The notes beneath the pieces are model-generated. The model ran no database searches. It saw only the letters and a program-made list of their open reading frames with translations, and had not been told where the DNA came from. The translations under genes were made by a program, and so were the position numbers. DNA of 64,000 nucleotides from CAYRHJ01 sp964424105 (lineage in GTDB: Bacteria > Planctomycetota > Phycisphaerae > UBA1845). The stretch is from NCBI GenBank assembly GCA_964424105.1, contig CAYRHJ010000018.1, positions 113,486 to 177,485 of the forward strand, read 5' to 3'. Shown one piece after another: positions 1 through 8,424 of the stretch (positions within the stretch are counted from its first letter, which is position 1; every line of letters starts with the position of its first letter).

Positions 1-201
1 TGGCTGCTGGTTCTGGCATCCAATCATGCTGAACTACAAGAGTTGATGCGGCGGCTGGATGGAGCGCGACGGGACGCCAATCGCAATCGGCCCGCCGGCC
101 CGTTGCCCGCGTTTCGTTGCACGACGGAGGGTACGTGGCGAGTGTCGGATGGTCGGAAAGAGTTTACGAAGCGATTCTGCTCCATCGTCAAAAACAGGTG
201 A
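1..201 (+). CDS. C-terminal fragment of an unidentified protein
   Basis: An open frame enters from the left edge and ends at a TGA at 199-201, leaving 66 residues. The fragment begins WLLVLASNHAELQELMRRLD and ends in a basic stretch (KEFTKRF, then IVKNR). The hydrophobic strand followed by an amphipathic helix faintly recalls the second half of a GGDEF or similar signalling domain, but no diagnostic motif is visible, so I give no function. It lies 8 bp before three stand-alone receiver genes on the same strand, which suggests a signal-transduction protein in the same transcription unit. The start and most of the protein lie outside the window. Confidence 0.5.
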   Translation, partial: WLLVLASNHAELQELMRRLDGARRDANRNRPAGPLPAFRCTTEGTWRVSDGRKEFTKRFCSIVKNR

Positions 202-209
202 CGTGATTC

Positions 210-617
210 ATGCATGAACAAAAAACCGTCTTGTTGATCGACGACGACCGCGAGATCGTACGCGGGGTCGGCATGCGCATGCGCGCAGCGGGTCTTCGCG
301 TGATTTCCGCGAACGACGGCCAACAAGGGCTGGAACAGGCCGTTCTAGAGATTCCCGACGTCATCGTGCTGGACATTCGCATGCCCGTCATGGACGGATG
401 GACGGTCCTGGCGCGATTAAGGGAAAACCCGAAAACCGCAGCCATTCCCGTCATCGTGCTCTCTGCCAGCGTGCAGAATCAACCCGATAGCCGGGCCCTG
501 GGCCTCGGTGCTCGATACTTCTTCCAAAAGCCCTACCACGCCAAGCTGCTCGTCGAAACGGTCAAGGAGCTGGTTTACGGAGGTATCGACCTTTCATCCC
601 CTCGCACAGGGTGCTGA
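210..617 (+). CDS. Stand-alone response regulator receiver protein 1
   Basis: A 135-residue protein made of a single CheY-like receiver domain with no output domain. The acidic pocket is D11-D12-D13 (LLIDDD), the predicted phosphoacceptor is D55 in VLDIRMP, the switch Ser is S85 and the conserved Lys is K107 in FFQKPY, so the phosphorylation site appears intact. Such proteins accept phosphate from a histidine kinase and act by protein-protein contact in the cytoplasm. It starts 8 bp after the preceding partial gene and is the first of three receiver genes in a row. No kinase is adjacent in the visible part. It could work in motility, phosphorelay or kinase modulation; the sequence does not say which. 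Confidence 0.9.
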   Translation: MHEQKTVLLIDDDREIVRGVGMRMRAAGLRVISANDGQQGLEQAVLEIPDVIVLDIRMPVMDGWTVLARLRENPKTAAIPVIVLSASVQNQPDSRALGLGARYFFQKPYHAKLLVETVKELVYGGIDLSSPRTGC

Positions 618-733
618 TCAATTCAGCCACCGCTGCCCCGCCGCGTCTTATCGGGCCTCGGCGCGGAAGCGGACTGAATTCCAGCCGCTTTGAATCGTAG
701 AATGTCCTTGGTGATGGCCCGGAGAGGTTTACG

Positions 734-1165
734 ATGGTGGACGAAAAGTCGCACGTATTGATTGTCGATGACGATGACATGCTCTGCAAGGCGCTTGCGA
801 CCCGGCTCTCCTGGGCCGGCTACTCCGTGGACAGCGTTCCCAACGGTCGACGGGCCATTGACCAGTGTTCCCATCACACGCCGCAAGTGATGATTCTGGA
901 CGTGTCACTGCCGGATATCGACGGGTATCAGGTCTGCCGGACCGTCCGTAGCAAGCTCTTGAACGACTACACCGCCATCATTTTTCTAACCGGAGCCTCG
1001 CAAGATGAGTTGGGAGACATCGACAGGTTCTTGGATCGCGTCGGAGGACAGTTCTTCCTCCGCAAACCCTACGATACCCAAAACCTGATCGGTTTATTGG
1101 ACAGCATCACCGGCACCAAACGGTTGGCCTCGAACGATTGGCTGTCGGCGTGGAGTTTGAACTGA
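734..1165 (+). CDS. Stand-alone response regulator receiver protein 2
   Basis: A 143-residue single receiver domain. Visible residues are the acidic cluster D12-D15 (LIVDDDD), phosphoacceptor D56 in MILDVSLPD, switch Thr T86 in FLTG and conserved Lys K111 in FLRKPY. All functional positions are present, so it should be phosphorylatable. A good ribosome-binding sequence (ggagagg) lies just upstream of the ATG. The 116-bp gap after receiver 1 is too large for coupling, so it may have its own promoter. A short C-terminal tail of about 20 residues follows the domain. The three receivers differ clearly in sequence, so they are not recent tandem copies. Confidence 0.9.
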   Translation: MVDEKSHVLIVDDDDMLCKALATRLSWAGYSVDSVPNGRRAIDQCSHHTPQVMILDVSLPDIDGYQVCRTVRSKLLNDYTAIIFLTGASQDELGDIDRFLDRVGGQFFLRKPYDTQNLIGLLDSITGTKRLASNDWLSAWSLN

Positions 1166-1195
1166 ACACCGCATGGCATGGGGGCACGAACCGTG

Positions 1196-1594
1196 ATGAC
1201 AACACCACCCACCATCCTCCTCGTCGACGACGATTTGGGTGTCCGCACCGCCTTGGCTAAGCGATTGCAAGCCGTCGGTTTCAAAGTCCAAATGGCTGCA
1301 AATGGTTCGGAGGCGTTGCAATTCATTCGCAACCAGCATCTGGACGCAGCCTTGATCGACGTGAAGATGCCCGACATAGATGGTTTCGCCGTTTGTGAAA
1401 GCATTCGCGCCAACCAAGCCTGCAAAGACATTCCCGTGTTCATGCTGACCGGAACCGATGACGGCGTCGTGCGCAATTTCTTCGCCAAGCTGACCTCGAC
1501 GGTAGGCGCCAACCATTCCGTCACCAAGCCCTGTGACGGCAAAGTCCTCGCCCGGCAGCTTTGGGACGCCGTACACGTCCCAAGCGCCTGTTGA
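1196..1594 (+). CDS. Stand-alone response regulator receiver protein 3
   Basis: A receiver domain of about 132 residues. From the ATG at 1196 it begins MTTPPTILLVDDD. An in-frame ATG at 1178 would add six residues (MGARTV) that no receiver needs, so I prefer 1196. The acidic pocket is VDDD, the phosphoacceptor Asp is in ALIDVKMPDIDG, the switch Thr is in FMLTG and the Lys is in SVTKPCD. All sites are intact. It follows receiver 2 after about 30 bp and is the last gene before a convergent intergenic repeat region. It most likely passes a phosphoryl signal to a partner protein. No DNA-binding or enzymatic output is attached. Confidence 0.88.
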   Translation: MTTPPTILLVDDDLGVRTALAKRLQAVGFKVQMAANGSEALQFIRNQHLDAALIDVKMPDIDGFAVCESIRANQACKDIPVFMLTGTDDGVVRNFFAKLTSTVGANHSVTKPCDGKVLARQLWDAVHVPSAC

Positions 1595-1690
1595 ATCGCG
1601 TGGTCGCGCTCATGGGTCCAGACGCATTTGTCGTTGGACGGGTGGCCCACCTCCTACTGCGCCCCGACCAAGTCTTTTACGAGCCGCGAG

Positions 1691-1803
1691 CAGGGTGCCC
1701 CATCCATCGCGCAGCGATGGGTGGGGTCTCGATGATCAGAACGCGCAGGGTGGCCCACCTCCTTTGGAGGTGGGGGAGCCGATGATTGACGTTCCCCGTC
1801 ATG
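1691..1803. repeat. 113-bp direct repeat, copy 1 (contains an R1 hairpin)
   Basis: Positions 1691-1803 are repeated essentially without change at 1942-2054, an offset of 251 bp. Each copy holds a small palindrome (ccatc-cgcgcagc-gatgg) and the R1 hairpin, a perfect 9-bp stem ccacctcc/ggaggtgg with a ttt loop. The R2 elements at 1843-1867 and 1889-1914 lie between the copies. The whole spacer 1595-2118 lies between the convergent receiver-3 gene and prfA, and I see no gene in it. Confidence 0.9.
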
Positions 1804-1842
1804 CCCGCAGTCTGTAGCACAGGTTTCACCCGCCTCTTAACA

Positions 1843-1914
1843 GAGCCGCGACCGTCAGGGAGCGGTCTTCTATTCCGAATCACTTCACGAGCCGCGAGCG
1901 CGAAGCGAGCGGTC
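1843..1914. repeat. Two R2 interspersed repeats
   Basis: Two adjacent R2 elements, 1843-1867 and 1889-1914. The core gaccgtcagggagcggtc can fold through gaccg/cggtc. The second is the variant form with gcgcgaagcgagc in the middle. The same two forms recur in nearly every intergenic region of the window in both orientations. Confidence 0.85.
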
Positions 1915-1941
1915 TTCTCTTCCAACATTTTCAGCAGGATG

Positions 1942-2054
1942 CAGGGTGCCCCATCCATCGCGCAGCGATGGGTGGGGTCTCGATGATCAGAACGCGCAGG
2001 GTGGCCCACCTCCTTTGGAGGTGGGGGAGCCGATGATTGACGTTCCCCGTCATG
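1942..2054. repeat. 113-bp direct repeat, copy 2 (contains an R1 hairpin)
   Basis: Second copy of the block at 1691-1803, matching base for base over 113 bp and continuing with one mismatch for about six more bases. It ends about 65 bp before the stop codon of prfA, which is read from the other strand. The R1 hairpin has no T-run after it, so it does not look like a standard intrinsic terminator. Confidence 0.9.
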
Positions 2055-2118
2055 TCCGCAGCATTGCATTGCGCAATGCGGTCGTAACCCAGGATGAAGC
2101 CGTTTGCCCACGCCACCC

Positions 2119-3213
2119 TCACAAGTTCTTCAATCGCTCCTGTCTGTCGTACGACTGCAACTCGGAAATGAGCGGATCGAGTTCGCCTTGCATGATCCTG
2201 TCCAGACAGTGCAGATCGAGATGAATGCGGTGGTCGGTGCAGCGGTTCTGTGGAAAGTTGTACGTACGAATGCGCTCCGAACGGTCGCCGCTGCCGATCA
2301 TCTTCTTGCGGGCCGCGGATCGTTCACTGTCCGCCGCAGACTGAAAATGGTCGAACAGTCGCGCGGTCATCAGCCTGCGGGCTTTGGCACGATTCTTGTG
2401 CTGCGACTTGTCATCGCGCATGGAAACGGTGATCCCCGTTTCCTTGTGTACCAATCGGATGGCTGATGAAACCTTGTTGACGTTCTGCCCACCGGGTCCG
2501 CCGGCCCGCGAGACGAATTCCTCAACGTCATTTTCCCAATTGACCTTGATATCGATTTCCTCCGGCTCGGGCAGAATCGCGACGGTTACGGCTGAGGTGT
2601 GCACTCGGCCCTGCGACTCGGTCACCGGCACGCGCTGCACGCGGTGCCCTCCTCCTTCGTAACCCAGGTGTGAATACGCCCCTTCGCCGCGAATGTTGAG
2701 CACGATATCCTTGAACCCACCCCGATCGGACGCGGATGAATCAATCACTTCCATTTTGAACCGGTGACTGTCGCAATACCGCGAATACATCTCGAACAGC
2801 TCGCGGGCGAAAAGCGATGCCTCATCGCCGCCCGTGCCCGCGCGAATTTCCATGATGATCGACGAGACAGCCGCGTCCTCGCTGCTCACCATCCGCTCCT
2901 TCAACGCATCCAGCAGTGTCGAAGACTGTACTTCCAATTCCATGATTTCCGCTTCAGCCAGCTCGCGCAGCTCGCGATCTTCGGAAGCGTCGGCCACGAT
3001 GGACCGGGCCTGTTCCAGTCGGTCTTTAACGCCTCGAAATTCCAGGTAAGGTTCAACCAGGCGACGCATCCTGCCCAATTCCTTGGCCACCGGAACGCTA
3101 CGAGTCGGATCCGCCGACACCACAGGGTCATTCAACGATTGTTGAAGCTCCGAATGTCGGGCGGCCAACTCGTCAAGCCGCTGAAACAATCTTTCGTCAA
3201 CGGTTTCCACCAT
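2119..3213 (-). CDS. prfA: Peptide chain release factor 1
   Basis: Release factor that recognises UAA/UAG stop codons on the ribosome and triggers peptidyl-tRNA hydrolysis. From the ATG at 3213 the protein is 364 residues, the usual RF1 length. The codon-reading tripeptide is P196-V197-T198 (the RF1 PxT class, not the SPF of RF2) in the context HRVQRVPVTESQGRVHTSA. The catalytic GGQ is G241-G242-Q243 in RAGGPGGQNVNK. The typical RF1 tail GDRSERIRTYNFPQ is present. I chose 3213 because ggggag lies nine bases upstream; a longer frame to 3261 adds residues atypical for RF1. It sits downstream of rpmE, a common bacterial pair. The methyltransferase gene prmC, often found after prfA, is not here. 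Confidence 0.97.
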   Translation of the reverse strand: MVETVDERLFQRLDELAARHSELQQSLNDPVVSADPTRSVPVAKELGRMRRLVEPYLEFRGVKDRLEQARSIVADASEDRELRELAEAEIMELEVQSSTLLDALKERMVSSEDAAVSSIIMEIRAGTGGDEASLFARELFEMYSRYCDSHRFKMEVIDSSASDRGGFKDIVLNIRGEGAYSHLGYEGGGHRVQRVPVTESQGRVHTSAVTVAILPEPEEIDIKVNWENDVEEFVSRAGGPGGQNVNKVSSAIRLVHKETGITVSMRDDKSQHKNRAKARRLMTARLFDHFQSAADSERSAARKKMIGSGDRSERIRTYNFPQNRCTDHRIHLDLHCLDRIMQGELDPLISELQSYDRQERLKNL

Positions 3214-3322
3214 TTGACCGAACTCCCCGCGAAATGTTAAGCTGAAATTCACACGGCGCATTGAAAATCCACGTCACGACTCATCAAACGCGCCGCGGCG
3301 TGGATTCAGACTATAAACCTAG

Positions 3323-3574
3323 CTACTGACGAACTTTACGCGATCCTGTGACAACCTTCGTTTGCTTTTTGAAATACTCGCCGCCAAATTTGTCTTGGAA
3401 TCGCTGCACCCGTCCGGCTGTATCGATATATTTCTGCGTGCCGGTGAAGAACGGATGACAATTCGAGCAAATCTCGACCACGATTTCCTTGAGCGTACTG
3501 CGGGACTTGAATGAATTCCCACAGCCGCAACGGACGTTGGTTTCATAATATTCCGGGTGAATGCCTTTTTTCAT
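3323..3574 (-). CDS. rpmE: 50S ribosomal protein L31, zinc-binding type
   Basis: An 83-residue L31, starting MKKGIHPEYY. Four cysteines in a zinc-ribbon arrangement (C16, C18, C36 and C39; CGC and CSNC) mark it as the zinc-containing C+ form, which binds the large subunit near the central protuberance. The segment HPFFTGTQKYIDTAGRV is typical of the family. It is the first gene of an rpmE-prfA pair, with about 110 bp between them. The C-terminal tail after FGGEYFKK is short and basic. No second, zinc-free L31 copy is visible in the window. Confidence 0.97.
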   Translation of the reverse strand: MKKGIHPEYYETNVRCGCGNSFKSRSTLKEIVVEICSNCHPFFTGTQKYIDTAGRVQRFQDKFGGEYFKKQTKVVTGSRKVRQ

Positions 3575-3744
3575 AATCCAATCCCATCACAATCGCCGTC
3601 TCTCGAATATCATCGACCCCACAAGTGTAAAGCGCTCTACAGATATTTCAAGACCCAGGTTTGCTCTAAACCAGCGTTACCTCGCGTTTTTCAAGCCATC
3701 AGCCATTCACGGCGAAACCTTCCATGGCGGATGACATGGGAAGT

Positions 3745-4935
3745 TCATGCCGGCAACGGGGCATCATCTTCTGTGACTTGCATGGCCAGAACCGTGATGT
3801 CGTCGGCTGGCAGGAGCGAACCGTTGTTGCGGTTGAGCCGGTCGTCCAGCTCGATGGCGGCATCCACAATATCTTTTCTTGAAACGGTTTCCAAAACGGA
3901 CATGTGCCCCGTCATTTTCGAATTCCCGTCTGCGGAGAGATGATCAAAAGCAGATTCAATTCCGTCGGTATAGATGATAACCTTGTCACCGGCATGAAGC
4001 TGTACTTGATCTGTGGGACAGTCAAATTCATCGAAAAGCCCCATCAACCCACCGGATGAATCGAGTTCTATCATCCCCGCCGGTCGGATCAGCAACGGGT
4101 AGGGATGCCCGCCGCGGGCGAATTTCATGACCAGTGTTTCCAGATTGACCACGCAATAGGCAGCGGTGACAAACTGACAATTGGGTAATGCGTGCTGACA
4201 TAACGCTTCATTCAGCATTTGGAGCGATTGACCCGGATCCAACACACGGTAGCCCTCGCCGGCGATGATCTTGGTCGTCAAGGCACGCTTTACATACATG
4301 GTCAACAAGCCGGCGGCTACGCCATGACCCACCGCATCCACAACGTAGAATCCGACGTGGGATTCGTCGATTCGTTGAATGTCGAACATGTCGCCCGATA
4401 CCCAGGACGCAGGTCGAAAGATGCTGGCGAAGCGAAGGCGTCCGATCTGATCAATGTTGCGAGGCAAGAAATCCCGTTGTAATCGCGAGGCCAGCCGCAA
4501 CTCGTCATCGATTTCGCGAAAGTGATCGTGGAGCCGTTCTCCCAAACGCTGCATGCGATCCAGCTCACGCTCGACCTGGCGCAGATGATTCTGAAATCGC
4601 GCGATCATGGCCAACCGACTCGTCAGCTCTTCCCGCGTGACGTTGGCGGATGCGTGCTCGATTAGCGAGTCTTCACTGTTCGACCATTGCTGCCGATCCG
4701 CCCCGACGACGACAGCGGCAATGCGGCGCGCATCCACGCTGTGCAGGAACGACTGAAGTCGGGCGCTGGGCACCGGCGGCGAGGCTAAAACGACCGCGTC
4801 CACGTGACCGTCGATGGTCTTCTCGTCGGCGGAATCGAAATCGGCCACCGTGTCCACGATCCAGTGATTCGCGGACCAAAGTTCACAGACCCCCGCGGGC
4901 AAGGATTCAGGATTGCCGACCAATAGTACCTGCAT
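3745..4935 (-). CDS. SpoIIE/RsbU-type PP2C serine phosphatase with N-terminal receiver-like region
   Basis: A 396-residue protein. Residues 1 to about 110 resemble a receiver fold (MQVLLVGNPE...DAVVLASPP) but lack the acidic pocket and phosphoacceptor. Residues 115-160 form a likely coiled coil of the signalling-helix type, ending in LASRLQRDFLP. Residues 165-390 are a SpoIIE (PP2C) domain: G181-D182 in SWVSGDMFD, D200 in VVDAVGHGVAAGLL, then ARGGHPYPLL, YTDGIESA and DDITVLAM. The metal-binding aspartates are therefore present. The family dephosphorylates STAS anti-anti-sigma proteins in partner-switching pathways. A STAS protein is encoded at 44954-45295, far from here, so pairing is only a possibility. 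No anti-sigma kinase is adjacent. Confidence 0.9.
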   Translation of the reverse strand: MQVLLVGNPESLPAGVCELWSANHWIVDTVADFDSADEKTIDGHVDAVVLASPPVPSARLQSFLHSVDARRIAAVVVGADRQQWSNSEDSLIEHASANVTREELTSRLAMIARFQNHLRQVERELDRMQRLGERLHDHFREIDDELRLASRLQRDFLPRNIDQIGRLRFASIFRPASWVSGDMFDIQRIDESHVGFYVVDAVGHGVAAGLLTMYVKRALTTKIIAGEGYRVLDPGQSLQMLNEALCQHALPNCQFVTAAYCVVNLETLVMKFARGGHPYPLLIRPAGMIELDSSGGLMGLFDEFDCPTDQVQLHAGDKVIIYTDGIESAFDHLSADGNSKMTGHMSVLETVSRKDIVDAAIELDDRLNRNNGSLLPADDITVLAMQVTEDDAPLPA

Positions 4936-5037
4936 GAATGCGCACCGACCCCGTTGAGGCTGGGCGGGCGGTACCGGTGAACATTATCGGACCCGCATTG
5001 CCCGGCAAGAAGAGACGTTTGACAGTGGGTCGGTAGA

Positions 5038-5520
5038 CTATCGGGCGGTCTTTAGTACGGAATCGGGAATCTCCACGGTGTCGCCCTCGGCGATGCCGAG
5101 TCGGGCGAACGTGCCGGCACGAACTTCCAGGGCGTATCGGTAGGGGGCTCGCGGAGTGTAGGAGCTTTCGTCGAGTGCGGCCATCGTAAACGTCTGCACG
5201 ATACGTCCGTCGCTGCGGATGAACGCGATGTCCAGGTCGACAATGGTGTTTCGCATCCAGAAGCCCGTGGCTTGTTCGCGCTGAAAGATGAATAACATGC
5301 CGCGTTCCGCGCCGTCGGGATGGGGGGCAAGCTGTTCGGCGGTGACGAACATCAAGCCTTTCATGCGTTCGTCATTCGAATCGGCGATCCAGGCGCGCAC
5401 TTTGAGTTCGCCGACGCTGACGTCCGTCGTGCCGAGGGCGTCCAGCGCATTGGGTTTGGTCGGCGAACAGCCGTTGACCAGCCAGCCTATCGCGACGACA
5501 CCATACACAAATATCTTCAT
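5038..5520 (-). CDS. DUF192 family lipoprotein
   Basis: A 160-residue protein starting MKIFVYGVVAIGWLVNGCSP. The hydrophobic N-terminus and the VNGC lipobox predict a lipoprotein cleaved before that cysteine. Residues 35-150 match the DUF192 family: ERMKGLMFV, the acidic GMLFIF segment, FWMRNTIVDLDIAFI and ALEVRAGTFARLGIAEGD. The family's biochemical role is not established. It stands alone between the SpoIIE phosphatase and a long repeat-rich spacer, on the same strand as its neighbours. Length is normal for an exported family member. Confidence 0.88.
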   Translation of the reverse strand: MKIFVYGVVAIGWLVNGCSPTKPNALDALGTTDVSVGELKVRAWIADSNDERMKGLMFVTAEQLAPHPDGAERGMLFIFQREQATGFWMRNTIVDLDIAFIRSDGRIVQTFTMAALDESSYTPRAPYRYALEVRAGTFARLGIAEGDTVEIPDSVLKTAR

Positions 5521-6163
5521 CGGCGTTTTCCTTCTTGGCTATGGCAGCCAATTTCGCATGCCGTCCGCCATGAACTCGCGGAGGAGGCTAGAACCGGCGG
5601 GAAGACCGGCTTGCTGCTCGCTTGTAATGATCCGCAAAAACGATTTCTTCGCAACCCTGGTCTGGTTGGCGACTGGGGCACGGGTCACCCGGCAAGCATG
5701 GACAGGATTGACAGGATGGAACAGGTTTGGTCGCAGGCCCGCAGGTGCATACAAACCCGCGGCATTCGGCTACCTCGCTCAATCATCGGCTCCCCCACCT
5801 CCAAAGGAGGTGGGCCACCCAGCCTGTCTCCGTTGAGTGTCGGGGGGCAGGGCGGGTTGGAGTTGCGTGTGCTCTGCGGGGGACCGCTCGCTTTGAGCTC
5901 GCGGCTCGTGATAGGGCGGGCGATGAAATGGATGGGGCGGCAGGTGAAATCGGCAGGTGAAATCGGCGAGTGAAGTCGGCGAGTGAAATCGACGAGTGAT
6001 GGGTGCCACTCGAACGGCATTCGGCTACCCCGCTCAATCATCGGCTCCCCCACCTCCAAAGGAGGTGGGCCACCCCGCCTGGATATCACTGATACGAAAA
6101 TTGATTCCACGGGGGGGACGGCGCGGACCCGGGGGTGCTGCAAACGTCTGAACCGTTACCTAT
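5521..6163. repeat. Repeat-rich spacer between gatB and the DUF192 gene
   Basis: No convincing gene. A 65-bp block with an R1 hairpin occurs at about 5761-5825 and again at about 6016-6080, an offset of 255 bp. An R2 element in reverse orientation lies at 5882-5907. A 13-bp tandem array is listed separately. Short open frames here translate the repeats and show no conserved protein features. Confidence 0.8.
5942..5993. repeat. 13-bp tandem repeat, four units
   Basis: Four consecutive 13-bp units, aggtgaaatcggc twice, then gagtgaagtcggc and gagtgaaatcgac. The gradual drift from unit to unit is typical of a minisatellite produced by slippage. It lies between the two R1-containing blocks of this spacer. 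Confidence 0.9.
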
Positions 6164-7672
6164 TCACTGGGTCGGTGACGACTGATCCAACTTGGCTTGA
6201 ATCATTTCGCCGGCGCGCTTGGGGTCGGCTTTGCCGCCGGAAAGCTTCATGACCTGACCGCGCAGGAAACCCGCGGCTGCCTTGGCTTTTTTGGGGCTTT
6301 GGATCGCATCCTGAACGGCGTCTTCGTTTTCGGCCCATACCTGATCAACCCAGGCTTGCAACTGCGAATGGTCTTGAACGACGACCAGGCCCAATCGTTC
6401 CGCGATGACGTGGGGCGGGTCGGGCGATTCCAGCATGATCGGGGCGATCTTGTTTGCGGAGGTGGCGCTGACGGTGCCGTCATCCACGAGTCGCGACAAC
6501 CCGGCTAGCCGTCGGGCGTCGATGCCCAGACGACCGATGGACACTTCCCGTTCGTTGGCCAGCCTGGCCCAGATATTCACAAACTGTTTGGCGACGGTGG
6601 CGGCTGACACGCCCTCCGCGACGGCGTCTTCAAACAGATCGGCGGTCTCGCGCTGGGATACGATCTGCGCCGCATCCGCTTCCGATAGGCAGTATTCGTT
6701 TTGAAGTCGTAGGCGCCGGGCGAGCGGCAGTTCGGGCAAGGTATCACGCAGCTCTTGCAGCCACTGGTCTTGCACGCAGACCCGGGCCAAGTCCGGATCG
6801 GGGAAATAGCGATAATCGTGGGCGGCTTCCTTGCCGCGTTGAAAAACGGTCGCGCCTCGTTCGTCGTCCCAGCCGCGGTTTTCATTGGGGCGGTTGCCCT
6901 TGACGTAGGATGGATCGGCTAACCAGTCCTGCACCTGCCGGCGGAATTCGTAATCGATCGCGTCGCGAACGGAGCGGAAACTGTTCAGATTCTTGACTTC
7001 GACGATGGGCGTGAAGAACTCGCCGTGCGACGTGCGAATGGCGACGTTGATGTTCGGCTCGAAGCGCATCTGGCCCATCTGCATGTTGGCGGCGGATACG
7101 TGTAGATGCGTGACGAGCTTGTGCAGTTCGGTGCAGAAGACGTAGGCCTGCTCGGCGGAATGAATGTCGGGATGGGTGACGATTTCCAGAAGCGGGGTGC
7201 CGGCGCGATTTAGATCGACGAGGGTGCAGCCGGGCTGATCGTGCAGGTTTTTGCCGGCGTCTTCTTCCAGATGGGCACGAATGATTCCGATGCGATGTGT
7301 TTGGCCTTCGGCGACGATTTCAAAAGTGCCGTCCCGCGACAGGGGCTTATCGTATTGGCTGATTTGATAGTTCTTGGGCAGGTCCGGATAGAAATAGCTT
7401 TTGCGGTCCCACTTGGTGATGGGTGGGATTTCGCAGCCCAGGGCCAAGCCGGTCAGTACGGCCAACTCGAAAGCCTTTCGATTCATCACGGGCAATGCGC
7501 CGGGCAGACCGGTGCACACCGGGCACAGCAGGGTATTGGGTTCTGCGCCGAATCGAACGGCGCACCCGCAAAACAGTTTGGTTTGTGTGGCCAACTGGAC
7601 ATGAATCTCGAAACCCACGACAAGGCGGGTTTCGATGGTCGTTCCGTCACTGGGTTGGGCTGGGCTTGTCAC
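6164..7672 (-). CDS. gatB: Aspartyl/glutamyl-tRNA amidotransferase subunit B
   Basis: Subunit B of the GatCAB complex, which amidates Glu-tRNA(Gln) and/or Asp-tRNA(Asn) in the cytoplasm. Length is 502 residues, slightly over the usual 475-500. Recognisable segments: GFEIHVQLATQTKLFCGC near the N-terminus with cysteines continuing in LLCPVCTGLPG (zinc site), DRKSYFYPDLPKNYQISQYD, the GatB hallmark GTPLLEIVTHPD and YRYFPDPDLA. The C-terminal YqeY-like tail domain ends near the stop. The start is GTG; its GTGA overlaps the TGA of the upstream gene by four bases, which implies translational coupling. gatA and gatC are not in the window. Confidence 0.97.
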   Translation of the reverse strand: MTSPAQPSDGTTIETRLVVGFEIHVQLATQTKLFCGCAVRFGAEPNTLLCPVCTGLPGALPVMNRKAFELAVLTGLALGCEIPPITKWDRKSYFYPDLPKNYQISQYDKPLSRDGTFEIVAEGQTHRIGIIRAHLEEDAGKNLHDQPGCTLVDLNRAGTPLLEIVTHPDIHSAEQAYVFCTELHKLVTHLHVSAANMQMGQMRFEPNINVAIRTSHGEFFTPIVEVKNLNSFRSVRDAIDYEFRRQVQDWLADPSYVKGNRPNENRGWDDERGATVFQRGKEAAHDYRYFPDPDLARVCVQDQWLQELRDTLPELPLARRLRLQNEYCLSEADAAQIVSQRETADLFEDAVAEGVSAATVAKQFVNIWARLANEREVSIGRLGIDARRLAGLSRLVDDGTVSATSANKIAPIMLESPDPPHVIAERLGLVVVQDHSQLQAWVDQVWAENEDAVQDAIQSPKKAKAAAGFLRGQVMKLSGGKADPKRAGEMIQAKLDQSSPTQ

Positions 7673-8424
7673 AGTCGGCTGGCGATGGCTTGGGCCAGTG
7701 GATTGACCAACAGGGGGATGACCTTGGCGCCGGCCAACTGATCCGCCCGATCGAACAAATTGTTTGCGACGTCAACGAGCTTGGCATCGGCGCCGATGTT
7801 CCAGTACTTGCGCAGCGTCAGAAAGATGCTTAACGGCTGGCGTTCATACTCATTACTGCGCACTTCAAAGGTCGATGTGCGGGACTTGGTCTCGATGTAG
7901 GCTTGCAGGTCACAGGCCTCCGTCAAGGCTGCGCCGAAATAGGGCTGGGCATCGATGGCGTGGGCGGCGTCGCTTCCCAGCACGAATTGCCCCAGCGGAT
8001 GGTCGGCCCATAGTGTTTCGGCGACGAGTTGATCGTGATTGCCACGGTATTCCAGGTCGAAGCCGTAAATGATTTCGAGGTGATCGTAATCCAACTCGCT
8101 GAACGTCAGGTGATAGGGAGCTTGTTCTAGAATGACGTTGGCCAGGTTTCGCACGGCCTCCACGCTGGGTGGGCCATGGTGGCCGAAGCGCAGGCTGTTG
8201 GGTTCCAGTCGAATCCATCGGCGGGATTCGTCGTGAGTTGGTACGCCTTCCAAAATCAGACAGCCGTCCTCCCGACGGCGAAATTTTTGCAGGTCCGGGA
8301 AATCTTTCCGCACACGGTCGAAAAAATGAAGTACCGTCTCACGTTCTAAAGCCAAATCCAGTTTTAGAAACAGCCGGCAACTGACGTAGAAATCGTCACA
8401 GAATTGGGTGTAATCAGTGCTCAT
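7669..8424 (-). CDS. Conserved-looking protein of unknown function coupled to gatB
   Basis: A 251-residue soluble protein I do not recognise. It has no signal peptide or membrane segment. Visible features are an acidic, aromatic N-terminal half (FYVSCRLFLKLDLALERETV), a central LDYDHLEIIYGFDLEYRGNHD segment, and a C-terminal part ending NLFDRADQLAGAKVIPLLVNP. The spacing of hydrophobic strands suggests an alpha/beta fold. Its stop codon overlaps the GTG start of gatB by four bases, so the two are almost certainly co-translated. That links it to translation or tRNA charging only by association. Confidence 0.75.
   Translation of the reverse strand: MSTDYTQFCDDFYVSCRLFLKLDLALERETVLHFFDRVRKDFPDLQKFRRREDGCLILEGVPTHDESRRWIRLEPNSLRFGHHGPPSVEAVRNLANVILEQAPYHLTFSELDYDHLEIIYGFDLEYRGNHDQLVAETLWADHPLGQFVLGSDAAHAIDAQPYFGAALTEACDLQAYIETKSRTSTFEVRSNEYERQPLSIFLTLRKYWNIGADAKLVDVANNLFDRADQLAGAKVIPLLVNPLAQAIASRL

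Noticed and set aside
1750..1785. R1 hairpin as an intrinsic terminator
   Set aside because: The stem is followed by gagccgatgattg and not by a T-run, and many copies lie far from any stop codon.
3575..3740. Promoter of rpmE
   Set aside because: Several TTGAAA/TTTACA-like hexamers occur, but none has a matching -10 at proper spacing that stands out from the rest.
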